From positions 1 to 30,022 of IMG/VR virus record IMGVR_UViG_3300019487_000735: DNA of 30,022 bases. One strand, written 5' to 3'. Positions within the stretch are counted from its first letter, which is position 1; every line of letters begins with the position of its first letter. The stretch comes from a virus. The translations under genes and the position numbers were made by a program. Shown piece after piece: positions 29,937-30,022 of this stretch. The notes under the pieces are model-generated. The model did not search any database. It had not been told where the DNA came from and saw only the letters and a list, made by a program, of their open reading frames with translations.

Positions 29937-30022
29937 TTACTCTGTACGTAGATTTCCAGGCACTTCCAGACAAGAACCATAAAAACGAACTAGAGGAGCA
30001 GTCCAATCGGAATAAACAGGAG
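29937..30022 (-). CDS. Possible C-terminal end of an upstream gene, cut by window edge
   Basis: Read on the minus strand, one frame is open from the window edge to a TAA at 29939-29937 (27 codons), giving PVYSDWTAPLVRFYGSCLEV then PGNLRTE. This stretch is clearly richer in G and C than the rest of the window. A second frame is also open for 29 codons, so coding is not proved. It is consistent with all other genes pointing the same way. The 66 bases between this stop and the glycosyltransferase start hold an SD-like AGGA and no clear terminator. Confidence 0.35.
   Translation of the reverse strand, partial: PVYSDWTAPLVRFYGSCLEVPGNLRTE

Overview
The window is AT-rich (roughly 30% GC by eye). 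Every gene I can support lies on the minus strand. Genes are small and tightly packed, with many ATGA-type or longer overlaps, and gaps are almost always under 120 bases. It carries a self-contained replication and recombination set: a bacterial-type DNA polymerase III alpha, DnaB-like helicase, DnaG-like primase, RecA, two single-stranded DNA-binding proteins, a RecB-type nuclease and a dNMP kinase. These sit among many short proteins of unknown function. This layout fits a large tailed dsDNA phage better than a bacterial chromosome. No clear capsid, tail or packaging gene is visible, so 'phage' is an inference. Two lipoproteins, heptose-type sugar genes and a signal peptidase suggest a didermic (Gram-negative-like) host. 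The standard bacterial code fits: TAA, TAG and TGA all behave as stops.

Layout in transcription order (high to low coordinates). 30.0-25.2 kb: a possible gene end at the edge, two glycosyltransferases, a lipoprotein that seems to start at AUA, two zinc-ribbon mini-proteins, a type I signal peptidase, a GT2 glycosyltransferase, and the two halves of an HldE-like ADP-heptose enzyme as separate genes. 24.2-18.9 kb: a possible single-strand-annealing protein, a membrane protein with holin-like features, a lipoprotein, and a run of small genes including a nucleoside deoxyribosyltransferase-like and a cupin-like protein. 18.9-12.2 kb: recA, a small membrane protein, a PD-(D/E)XK nuclease, an HAD phosphatase, a helical protein, dnaB, primase, dNMP kinase and a GmhA-like isomerase. 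12.2-2.6 kb: a stem-loop gap, a DHH phosphoesterase, a leader peptide coupled to a RecB-like nuclease, a 36-residue membrane peptide, the giant dnaE and two ssb genes. 2.6-0 kb: a GT4-type glycosyltransferase with a zinc ribbon and a DUF4214-like tail, and a GT9 glycosyltransferase cut by the window edge.

The most striking object is dnaE: a 2132-residue precursor carrying three inteins (438, 405 and 150 residues) at three highly conserved sites, leaving a 1139-residue polymerase. The first two have LAGLIDADG endonuclease motifs. The third is a mini-intein resembling the cyanobacterial DnaE split intein, contiguous here and placed four residues downstream of the classical split site. The second theme is sugar chemistry: three ADP-heptose-type enzymes and five glycosyltransferases, which could modify the virion or the host surface.
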